From the NCBI GenBank assembly GCA_938002705.1, contig CALLAG010000256.1, forward strand, positions 1 to 5,692: DNA of 5,692 bases, read 5' to 3'. A program made the translations under genes and the position numbers. Positions 1 to 5,692 of the stretch are shown piece by piece; the stretch's first letter is position 1, and every line of letters starts with the position of its first letter. The notes beneath the pieces are model-generated. The model was not told where the DNA came from. It saw only the letters and a list, made by a program, of their open reading frames with translations, and ran no database searches. The stretch is from an uncultured Saprospiraceae bacterium. GTDB lineage: Bacteria; Bacteroidota; Bacteroidia; Chitinophagales; Saprospiraceae.

Positions 1-93
1 AATTTATTAATAAGATTTTTCGATTCTTGGATATGTATGGGCTGACTCGTAATGTGATGGTTATATTAAGCAATCAAAGCTATACTATTCTAC
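1..93. other. Left-edge stretch without an assignable gene
   Basis: I see no supported gene here. On the plus strand one frame stays open from the left edge to about position 140, but it runs straight through the terminator hairpin and its translation has no recognisable features. On the minus strand a TTG near position 73 opens a frame to the left edge (about 24 codons), but it is hydrophilic, has no clear ribosome-binding site and cannot be judged on this length. The stretch is AT-rich and is most simply the spacer beyond the terminator of the neighbouring leftward gene. Confidence 0.5.
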
Positions 94-125
94 AAAAAAA
101 AGCAGCCAAAGTTCCCCGTGGCTGC
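94..125 (-). terminator. Intrinsic terminator of the leftward PDZ-protein gene
   Basis: Read on the minus strand, a 7-bp GC-rich stem (GCAGCCA pairing with TGGCTGC; plus-strand arms 102-108 and 119-125) encloses a 10-nt loop and is followed directly by eight T residues (plus-strand A-run 94-101). This is the classic rho-independent layout. It lies about 20 bp past the stop codon of the leftward gene at 147, so it most likely ends that transcript. The plus strand has no comparable T-run after the stem, so it should work in one direction only. Confidence 0.88.
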
Positions 126-146
126 CAATAATAATTTTATAATCAG

Positions 147-1118
147 CTATTTATCTTTTTCGATGATAATATACTTTTCTACATTCTTAATATTATCAGT
201 GTCTTGTCTTGCTCGGAGAGTCACTTCTTTACTTTCGTTTTTATTATTTCTGATATAATTGATGAGGACTACATCACCTATATCATATCGGCCGATTGCT
301 TCCACAAGCTTATCCATAGAGCTTACCGGCGTATCATCTATAGCTGTAATGATGTCACCTTTCTGTAAGCCTGCAGCTTGTGCTGATGATCCTTCCACGA
401 TGTCATCTATCTCTATGCCCATATCATTATCTATGAGATACACACCCAGTTGTGCTTTATTAGTATTGATCTCTTGATCTTCTTCGGTCACTACGGTAAT
501 AGTTTTGTGTTCTCCGTCATCTGACTTTATGATTTGAAGATTGATACCTTGTTCTTCCAGCATTTGCTTCATCTCATCTGAGAGTTCTTCACCATCCATT
601 TCTATTTCGATGTCCTCTTCATCACCATTATGAGATTTGAATATTTTGATTTTAGTTTCTGATGATTCATCACCACTATCTACAGTCACTTTGATCTCGT
701 TGTCTTTTTCATCAGATATGATATCTATATCATGTTCTTCGAGGGCTTCTTTGATATCTTCTGGCATCTCACCTTCTCCTTCCCATTCCATGATTTCTTC
801 AGTGCCGTTATCATTTTTCTTGATCATTTTTACCTTCTTGTTTTTGATGATCTTGATATCAGCCCCGTCTATATCTATTACTTTTCCTTCGTCTGTGGTC
901 CAAGAGTTTTTACCTCCTGATATTTCATTTTCTTTCAGATATTTTTTGGCCTCATCGCCTTCTTTGATAACCTTAGATTCTGTGACATTACCATTCTCAT
1001 CTATAGATTTCTCTATGACAACCACCTTTACGGTTTCCTTGACAGCCTGGCTGGAGAGTGTACTGATACAGAATGTTGACATTACAGCTATCAATAGAAC
1101 GGATATAATATTATGCAT
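147..1118 (-). CDS. Secreted acidic repeat protein with C-terminal PDZ domain
   Basis: The product is 323 residues. Residues 1 to about 25 form a signal peptide with a hydrophobic core (VLLIAVM) ending near SSQA, so the mature protein should be periplasmic or outer-surface; there is no lipobox. Residues about 29-210 are very rich in Asp, Glu, Lys and Ile and contain two clearly related units (95-146 and 156-210), with a weaker third (about 29-65). Residues about 221-303 form a PDZ domain: a carboxylate-binding-loop-like LGVYL (224-228), the AAGLQKGDIITAID core (248-261) and the usual strand-helix ending. PDZ domains bind C-terminal or internal peptides of partner proteins. No serine-protease triad, site-2 protease motif or T9SS C-terminal domain is present, so this looks like a binding or scaffold protein, not an enzyme. 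The ATG at 1118 is chosen because it directly precedes the signal peptide; the leader is A-rich without a strong Shine-Dalgarno sequence. The gene is divergent from the lipoprotein gene and has its own terminator. The function is unknown to me; the PDZ call is firm. Confidence 0.93.
   Translation of the reverse strand: MHNIISVLLIAVMSTFCISTLSSQAVKETVKVVVIEKSIDENGNVTESKVIKEGDEAKKYLKENEISGGKNSWTTDEGKVIDIDGADIKIIKNKKVKMIKKNDNGTEEIMEWEGEGEMPEDIKEALEEHDIDIISDEKDNEIKVTVDSGDESSETKIKIFKSHNGDEEDIEIEMDGEELSDEMKQMLEEQGINLQIIKSDDGEHKTITVVTEEDQEINTNKAQLGVYLIDNDMGIEIDDIVEGSSAQAAGLQKGDIITAIDDTPVSSMDKLVEAIGRYDIGDVVLINYIRNNKNESKEVTLRARQDTDNIKNVEKYIIIEKDK
489..836 (-). repeat. Protein-level tandem duplication within the PDZ-protein gene
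   Basis: Residues 95-146 and 156-210 of the PDZ protein align along their length. Each starts with a K-[VI]-K-[MI]-[IF]-K strand, continues through an NG-containing turn and an acidic strand (EWEGEGE against EMDGEEL), then a short helix (EDIKEALEEHD against DEMKQMLEEQG), then a strand ending in TV. Unit length is about 52-55 residues. The DNA copies have diverged, so this is an old duplication and not a recent slippage repeat. A fainter third copy may lie at residues about 29-65. Confidence 0.65.
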
Positions 1119-1372
1119 GAGTTCTTTTTTTGTAAAAATAATGAAGCTAAGCCCATTGTTTTCTTAATAAATTCATAAATCTTCACGTTATAGTTTGTGA
1201 ATTGATTAAAGCATAATTATTATTCCTATGCAACTCATTATAACACAACGCTGTATTGAATTTAATGACTGTAGCGGTTGCTATGGTAATAAAATTTTGC
1301 ATTAGTCTGAATTACAGATAGTTACATGTCATTCTAAACTTAACAATTAGTCCTCATCTAAATATTAAAAAC
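1119..1372. promoter_or_regulatory. Divergent intergenic region, presumed to hold both promoters
   Basis: These 254 bp separate two genes transcribed away from each other, so promoters for both must lie here or nearby. I see no exact match to the Bacteroidota sigma-70 pattern (TTTG, then TAnnTTTG about 20 bp later). The nearest rightward candidate is TTTTG at 1295-1299 followed 19 bp later by TAGTTACA at 1319-1326, which agrees only in part. The leader just before 1373 (ATTAAAAAC) is A-rich, as is common in this phylum. No gene or RNA is apparent here. Confidence 0.5.
1170..1203. repeat. Imperfect inverted repeat in the divergent intergenic region
   Basis: The arms AATTCATAAA (1170-1179) and TTTGTGAATT (1194-1203) are reverse complements at 9 of 10 positions, and the one exception can form a G-U pair in RNA. 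The spacer is 14 bp. The arm centres are 24 bp apart, so this could be a dimeric-regulator operator or a small hairpin. There is no T-run after it, so it is not an intrinsic terminator. AT-rich DNA yields such repeats by chance fairly often. Confidence 0.4.
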
Positions 1373-1990
1373 ATGTTTTTTACACGCTATTTATTGATTG
1401 TATTTTCACTTGCATTATTCTCTTGTAAGAGCAATATGACTGAAATCAAAGATGACAAGGGTAATGTCATAGAAAAGTATGAGGTCAATAAAGACAACAA
1501 AAAACATGGCATCTATACAGCATACAACGAAGCTGGAGCAATAACTGAGACAGCGACTTATAATGACGATAAGCTTGAGGGAGAACGTAAGATCTATGAT
1601 GCTCTGGGCAATGTGGAGATAGTAGAATATTATAAGAATAATACAACAGATGGTCCATACAAGGTCTTTTATCCTGATGGTCAGGTTAAGTTCGAGACAG
1701 TCTATACTTCTGGTGTACTTAATGGAACGGCTAAGTCCTATACTCCTGATGGCAATCTAAAAGAAGAAGTCACATTCTCTAATAACGAAGAGAATGGCCC
1801 ATTCAAAGAGTACTATGATAATGGTAATATAGAATGGGAAGGCACTTATCTCAATGGCGATAACGAGTTTGGTCTACTTAAGAACTATGATGAGTCGGGA
1901 GAGCTGGTCAAAAAGATGATGTGTGATAGCATGGCGGTATGCAGAACTATCTGGACTAAGGCTGATGGAGACATTACACCCAAATTCTAA
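1373..1990 (+). CDS. MORN_2 (YwqK-like) repeat lipoprotein
   Basis: The product is 205 residues. The N-terminus is a lipoprotein signal peptide: Arg5, a hydrophobic stretch, then the lipobox LFSC with lipidated Cys18, so the mature protein should be membrane-anchored outside the cytoplasm. From residue about 24 to 180 it is built of roughly 23-residue MORN_2-type repeats, each with a G-x-x-K-x-Y-x-x-x-G-x-[ILV] core; units begin near 24, 46, 71, 95, 119, 143 and 168. Good examples are DGPYKVFYPDGQVKFE (93-108) and NGPFKEYYDNGNIEWE (141-156). Such repeats make elongated beta-sheet surfaces, generally taken to mediate binding. Two cysteines (184 and 190) near the C-terminus could form a disulphide. 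Databases often name this family a YwqK antitoxin, but the export signal and the lack of a toxin partner argue against that role here. The ATG at 1373 directly precedes the signal peptide. porQ follows about 50 bp later on the same strand, so co-transcription is possible. The precise function is unknown. Confidence 0.92.
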   Translation: MFFTRYLLIVFSLALFSCKSNMTEIKDDKGNVIEKYEVNKDNKKHGIYTAYNEAGAITETATYNDDKLEGERKIYDALGNVEIVEYYKNNTTDGPYKVFYPDGQVKFETVYTSGVLNGTAKSYTPDGNLKEEVTFSNNEENGPFKEYYDNGNIEWEGTYLNGDNEFGLLKNYDESGELVKKMMCDSMAVCRTIWTKADGDITPKF

Positions 1991-2039
1991 TAATCATCCT
2001 ACGTATTAATAGTATGTTTACAATACAATAAAGATTATT
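1989..2039 (+). repeat. Nested inverted repeats in the leader of porQ
   Basis: The outer arms AATAATC (1989-1995) and GATTATT (2033-2039) pair perfectly over 7 bp. Inside them GTATT (2003-2007) can pair with AATAC (2022-2026). The outer right arm ends exactly one base before the proposed CTG start of porQ, so folding of the mRNA could affect initiation. The stems are AT-rich and weak, and there is no T-run, so this is not a standard terminator. It may be chance. Confidence 0.3.
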
Positions 2040-3089
2040 CTGAAACGACTCTACTATATCATTCCATTTCTATTCCTTTCTAGCTTGAGCATTGCTCAGA
2101 TAGGAGGTCGGTTTGCATTCGAATCAGTATCACTTCCGTCAAGTGCACGACTGACATCATTAGGCGGAAGCCTGATAAGTGTTATGGATAATGATTTGGC
2201 ATTAGCCCAATTAAATCCTGCACTAAGCAATGTGCTACATGATAATCAACTAAGCATCAATCATAATTTTCATTTTGCTGGTATATCTTTTAGTAATGTG
2301 GCTTTCGGTAAGACCTTTGACTCTATAGGTCTGTCTACACATCTTGCTGTCCAGAGTATCCAGTATGGTAATTTTGATCTGACAGATGAGATAGGTAATA
2401 TTAATGGGGAGTTCAGTGCAGGAGAGATAGGCATCGTTATGGGAGCCGCTAAGCAATTGAACGAACGTATAAGAGCCGGTGTCAATCTAAAATTTCTCAG
2501 CAGCAACTATGAGTCTTATGGGTCTGTAGGAGTAGGCATGGATATAGGGATACACTATGGTAAGCCGCTTTCGGGAGGGTCATGGGGATTGGTATTAAGA
2601 AATATTGGTACGGAAATATCAGCGATTGTTGATGATAGGCGAGCATTGCCGTTTGACCTACAACTAGGTTATTCTAAGAAATTGGCCCATCTGCCATTTA
2701 GGTTTTCTGTTGTAGGCCATAACCTACAGAAGTGGTATATCAGATATGATGATCCTGATTTTGATACAGAAGCTTCACTTACAGGAGAGATACAGACTAA
2801 AGGCGGATTTAGCAGAAATCTCGATAACATGTTCCGACATATCATCTTAAATGGAGAATTCTTGATAGGCAAGAATCAACAGATGCGACTCAGATTCGGC
2901 TATAATCATCTGCGTAAGCAAGAGATGAGGGTAGCGTCATTCCGCAGTCTCGCAGGCTTTTCTGCAGGTATTGGATTCAGTATCAAGAAGATACGGATCG
3001 ATTACGGTGTAGGATATTATCACATCGCTGGCGCTAATAATCATATCAGCATCAGACTGAATATGGATAGAATAATGAAGAAGATCTAA
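2040..3089 (+). CDS. porQ: Type IX secretion system outer-membrane protein PorQ
   Basis: PorQ is a PorV-like outer-membrane beta-barrel of the Bacteroidota type IX secretion system; in Porphyromonas gingivalis it holds the surface protein PorZ, which takes part in attaching A-LPS to secreted cargo. The product here is 349 residues from the proposed start. Family landmarks after the signal peptide are GGRFAFESVSLPSSARLTSL, then the D-N-D-L-[AS]-L-A stretch followed by NPAL, a GNF-DLTDEIGNINGEF loop, AGVNLKFL, LVLRNIGTEI, the LPFDLQLGYSKKL block and FRFSVVGHNLQKW, with alternating barrel strands to the C-terminus. I choose CTG at 2040 because it opens with MKRLYYII, a hydrophobic core and SIAQ, a complete signal peptide; the TTG at 2085 keeps only its last few residues. 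In-frame ATA or ATT codons (2028, 2034, 2037) are alternatives; the frame closes with TAG at 2010-2012. There is no in-frame ATG. The gene sits between the lipoprotein and the GT117 gene. The family call is firm; the exact start is inferred. Confidence 0.9.
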   Translation: MKRLYYIIPFLFLSSLSIAQIGGRFAFESVSLPSSARLTSLGGSLISVMDNDLALAQLNPALSNVLHDNQLSINHNFHFAGISFSNVAFGKTFDSIGLSTHLAVQSIQYGNFDLTDEIGNINGEFSAGEIGIVMGAAKQLNERIRAGVNLKFLSSNYESYGSVGVGMDIGIHYGKPLSGGSWGLVLRNIGTEISAIVDDRRALPFDLQLGYSKKLAHLPFRFSVVGHNLQKWYIRYDDPDFDTEASLTGEIQTKGGFSRNLDNMFRHIILNGEFLIGKNQQMRLRFGYNHLRKQEMRVASFRSLAGFSAGIGFSIKKIRIDYGVGYYHIAGANNHISIRLNMDRIMKKI

Positions 3090-3175
3090 AAAACGAATCA
3101 TTTCGTAGATAAGCATCCTTTCCTTCTTTCTTATTTATTAATTTTACATCATTATTAAGAATATAGACTTATCAT

Positions 3176-5692
3176 ATGTTAGATTCCTTTAAGAAGGCCA
3201 AGAGCTTATCCAGTTGGTTGGTTTTCGTTATAGCTTTAGTAGTATACTTTTTCTCAGCAGAGAGAACCGGCAGTCTTTGGGATGTGGGAGAGTTTATATT
3301 AGGAGCGTATAAGCTTGAGGTTGTGCACCCGCCAGGGGCACCATTATTTATGTTGATAGGTAGATTGTTTTCTTGGGTAGGAGATATCGTTTCTTCAGAT
3401 CCATCTACTATCGCATTTGCCGTTAATATGATGTCAGGGGTCTGCGCCGCTTTTGGTGCATTTCTTATAGCGAGAATAACCATGATCCTAGGTAGGATGA
3501 TGTTGGTAGGAAGAGGAGAGACGACTACCGCTAGTCAGAATATGCAGCTGACATTAGCAGGTGCTGTAGCGGGATTGTCTACAGCTTTTTGTTCTTCTAT
3601 ATGGTTCAGTGCTGCAGAAGGAGAAGTATATGCGATGTCTACATTCTTTACTATACTAACGCTCTGGTCAGCGTTAAGATGGTATGAGTTACCAGATACA
3701 CCTAAGACAGACAAGTGGTTAGTATTTACAGCATACTCTGCAGGATTATCTATAGGAGTCCACTTATTGAGTCTATTGACATTACCAGCTATCGGGATGT
3801 TGTACTATAATAAGAAATGGAAGAAGCATAGCTTAATCGGTTATGTACTGAGCTTTATAGGTGGAGCTGCGGCGATCATATTTATACAGAAGATTGTCAT
3901 TGTAGGTATCCCATCACTATGGCACTCATTAGAGATATTCTTAGTTAATTCATTTGGAATGCCATTTCATTCTGGTTTGATATTTACGCTATTGATTATC
4001 GCCTCTATTACATATATGCTATTAAGACTGGCTCATAAGAAGCGTCATGCAACGCTACAATGGTTGACCATGTCAGCACTGATGATTATGATAGGCTTTT
4101 CTACCATAGGTATCATCGTAATAAGAGCTAATGCTGATACACCAGTCAATATGAATGTGCCGAGTGATGCTACGAGAATATTACCATATCTCAATAGAGA
4201 ACAGTATGGAGAACGTGCATTAGTATATGGGCCACACTTTGATTCGCAGCCTATAAAATTAGAAAAAACAGATCGATATGGAAGAGTGGGTGATGAGTAT
4301 AAGATTGTAGACCAGAAGCTGGACTACGTATATAATAACAGAGATAAGATGCTCTTCCCTAGAATAGGACACTCAGAAGGACCACGACCACAACTACACA
4401 GGGAGTGGCATAAGCACTTGATGGGTAAGGAACTCAGTGGGAGACCAAGTTTTCTATACAACCTGAAGTTCATGATGAACTATCAGATGGGATGGATGTA
4501 CTGGAGATATTTTATGTGGAATTTTGCTGGAAGGCAGAATGCATCGCAAGGATTCTCACCATGGGATGTGAGTAGCGGGCACTGGCAATCAGGTATCGGA
4601 TTTATAGATGAGATGAGACTGCATGAGACAAGTGAGCTCACTGATACTATGAGAAACCATAAGGGCAAGAACTCATATTATTTCTTACCTCTTATATTCG
4701 GTATCATAGGATTACTCTACCATGCACGCAAAGATAAGAAGACCTTTGCCGCTATATTTATACTGTTCTTGATTACAGGATTAGGATTGATACTCTACTC
4801 TAATCAGCCACCTAATGAGCCTCGAGAGCGGGATTATGTCCTTGTAGGTTCTTTCTTTACATTCTGTATATGGATAGGCTTATCAGTGCTAGCGGTTACA
4901 AAGTTATTATCTGAGAAAGTGAATTTGTCATCCTCAGTAGCACCTATAGTCGCTGGAATATTAGCACTATCAGCGCCGGTTATTATGGGCTTCCAGAATT
5001 TTGACGATCACTCACGTATGGGCATATACGCATCCAGAGATTATGCCTCTAACTTCCTTAACTCTGTAGATAAGGATGCCATCATATTCACTTATGGGGA
5101 TAATGATACTTATCCATTGTGGTATGCACAAGAGGTAGAGAATATAAGACGAGATGTGAGAGTTGTTAACCTAAGTCTTATCGCAGTAGACTGGTATATA
5201 GAGACGCTGACCAGAAAGGTCAATGACTCAGCACCTCTTAAGCTGACGATACCGCTAGAAGAGTATAGAGGTAATAAGCGTAATCAAGTATTCTTATATG
5301 ATCGCCAAGGTCAGACTAATACAGATACACCTGTAGATATCTACGAAGAGTTGAAGTTTATCGGTAGTCCAGAGAATAATGTACAAGGTCAGACGATTAT
5401 GCGATCTAAGAACTTCTACATACCTGTCAATCCTAATGCTATGATACAGCAAGGTCTGATGGACGCAGGTGATTCTGCTAACATGACAGATAGGATAGAA
5501 ATAAAATTACCACAGAATACGAGATACATCACTAAAGATCAACTTGCAGTTATGGATGTCGTAGCTTCTAATATCCAAGACAGGAAAGTCTACTTTGCAG
5601 TAACGTGTAAGAACGAGAAACTACTAGGCCTTAATGATTATATGCAGATGGAAGGTCTCGGACTTAGAGTCATTCCCGTTAAGTCAAGAAGT
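3176..5692 (+). CDS. DUF2723 / GT117 membrane glycosyltransferase, probable protein O-mannosyltransferase type (3' end cut off)
   Basis: The frame is open from ATG 3176 to the window edge (839 codons, no stop), so the C-terminus is missing; family members are, from memory, about 1000-1100 residues. It is a polytopic GT-C-like protein. The first membrane segment (about 14-28) leads to LWDVGEF (34-40), whose Asp36 and Glu39 match the acidic motif expected of the catalytic loop, then HPPGAPLF (51-58) and AAEGEVYAMSTF (146-157). Further membrane segments lie near 80-100, 124-145, 152-168, 182-208, 221-245, 266-283 and 298-317. A soluble stretch (about 320-498) precedes more segments near 501-517, 523-541, 556-576 and 586-604. 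After these come the strongly conserved FTYGDNDTYPLWYAQEVENI (638-657) and RDVRVVNLSL (659-668). The human relative TMEM260 is a protein O-mannosyltransferase; a bacterial role in modifying exported proteins is inferred. It lies 86 bp after porQ with no clear terminator, so read-through is plausible. The family call is strong; donor and acceptor are unknown. Confidence 0.9.
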   Translation, partial: MLDSFKKAKSLSSWLVFVIALVVYFFSAERTGSLWDVGEFILGAYKLEVVHPPGAPLFMLIGRLFSWVGDIVSSDPSTIAFAVNMMSGVCAAFGAFLIARITMILGRMMLVGRGETTTASQNMQLTLAGAVAGLSTAFCSSIWFSAAEGEVYAMSTFFTILTLWSALRWYELPDTPKTDKWLVFTAYSAGLSIGVHLLSLLTLPAIGMLYYNKKWKKHSLIGYVLSFIGGAAAIIFIQKIVIVGIPSLWHSLEIFLVNSFGMPFHSGLIFTLLIIASITYMLLRLAHKKRHATLQWLTMSALMIMIGFSTIGIIVIRANADTPVNMNVPSDATRILPYLNREQYGERALVYGPHFDSQPIKLEKTDRYGRVGDEYKIVDQKLDYVYNNRDKMLFPRIGHSEGPRPQLHREWHKHLMGKELSGRPSFLYNLKFMMNYQMGWMYWRYFMWNFAGRQNASQGFSPWDVSSGHWQSGIGFIDEMRLHETSELTDTMRNHKGKNSYYFLPLIFGIIGLLYHARKDKKTFAAIFILFLITGLGLILYSNQPPNEPRERDYVLVGSFFTFCIWIGLSVLAVTKLLSEKVNLSSSVAPIVAGILALSAPVIMGFQNFDDHSRMGIYASRDYASNFLNSVDKDAIIFTYGDNDTYPLWYAQEVENIRRDVRVVNLSLIAVDWYIETLTRKVNDSAPLKLTIPLEEYRGNKRNQVFLYDRQGQTNTDTPVDIYEELKFIGSPENNVQGQTIMRSKNFYIPVNPNAMIQQGLMDAGDSANMTDRIEIKLPQNTRYITKDQLAVMDVVASNIQDRKVYFAVTCKNEKLLGLNDYMQMEGLGLRVIPVKSRS

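Noticed and set aside
75..110. Leftward promoter-like TAGCTTTG (75-82) after the terminator
   Set aside because: It matches TAnnTTTG, but the nearest upstream TTTG (107-110) is 24 bp away and lies within the terminator stem, and no convincing gene start follows before the left edge.
3..140. Plus-strand frame open from the left edge, considered as the 3' end of another gene
   Set aside because: It passes through the terminator hairpin and its A-run, and the translation shows no coding character; the terminator explains this stretch better.
259..477. 72-codon plus-strand ORF opposite the PDZ domain
   Set aside because: It is antisense to a well-supported PDZ domain and has no start context or recognisable feature.
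637..1167. 176-codon plus-strand ORF overlapping the PDZ gene
   Set aside because: It is the antisense shadow of the acidic repeats: GAT and GAA codons read backwards give Ser, Ile and Phe. The translation is low-complexity Ser/Ile/Phe with no domain, while the opposite strand has a signal peptide and PDZ.
2250..2872. Three short minus-strand ORFs inside porQ
   Set aside because: They overlap conserved PorQ blocks in antisense and have no features of their own.
3093..3106. Small hairpin ACGAA-TCAT-TTCGT just after porQ, considered as a terminator
   Set aside because: The stem is only 5 bp and AT-rich and there is no T-run after it on the plus strand, so it is unlikely to stop transcription before the GT117 gene.
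3139..3146. Possible -7 element TAATTTTA before the GT117 gene
   Set aside because: It matches TAnnTTTG at all but the last base, yet no TTTG or TTG is present about 20 bp upstream; in AT-rich DNA this is weak evidence.
3172..3483. 103-codon minus-strand ORF
   Set aside because: It lies wholly over the start and first catalytic motif of the GT117 frame, which is far better supported by motifs and membrane segments.

Overview
The window looks like chromosomal DNA from a low-GC member of the Bacteroidota. Three things point there: a gene recognisable as porQ, a type IX secretion (T9SS) outer-membrane component essentially confined to that phylum; a large DUF2723/GT117 membrane glycosyltransferase of the type common in it; and A-rich leaders without a clear Shine-Dalgarno sequence. 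I cannot name the genus. No rRNA, tRNA, CRISPR, IS element or integration site was seen.

Layout from left to right. Positions 1-93 hold nothing I can assign. An intrinsic terminator (94-125) closes the leftward gene at 147-1118, which encodes a secreted, very acidic protein with an internally repeated N-terminal region and one C-terminal PDZ domain. A divergent intergenic region (1119-1372) carries an imperfect inverted repeat and must hold outward promoters for both flanking genes. Rightward come a MORN_2/YwqK-like lipoprotein (1373-1990), porQ (best start 2040, stop 3089) and a DUF2723/GT117 protein that starts at 3176 and runs off the right edge at 5692.

The three rightward genes are separated by about 50 and 86 bp with no convincing terminator between them, so they may be co-transcribed. 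All four products are predicted to be exported or in membranes: an envelope-maintenance neighbourhood with a periplasmic PDZ protein, a lipoprotein, a T9SS barrel and a probable protein O-glycosyltransferase. A working link between secretion (PorQ) and glycosylation (GT117) is an inference from adjacency only.

The most useful points for a reader are: (1) porQ probably begins at a CTG codon (2040), which restores a textbook signal peptide that the TTG start at 2085 would destroy; (2) the largest gene in the window, the partial GT117 gene, is open at the edge and easily missed by ORF callers; (3) the PDZ protein has an unusual acidic repeat architecture whose function I do not recognise. I did not find a clearly new multi-gene system.
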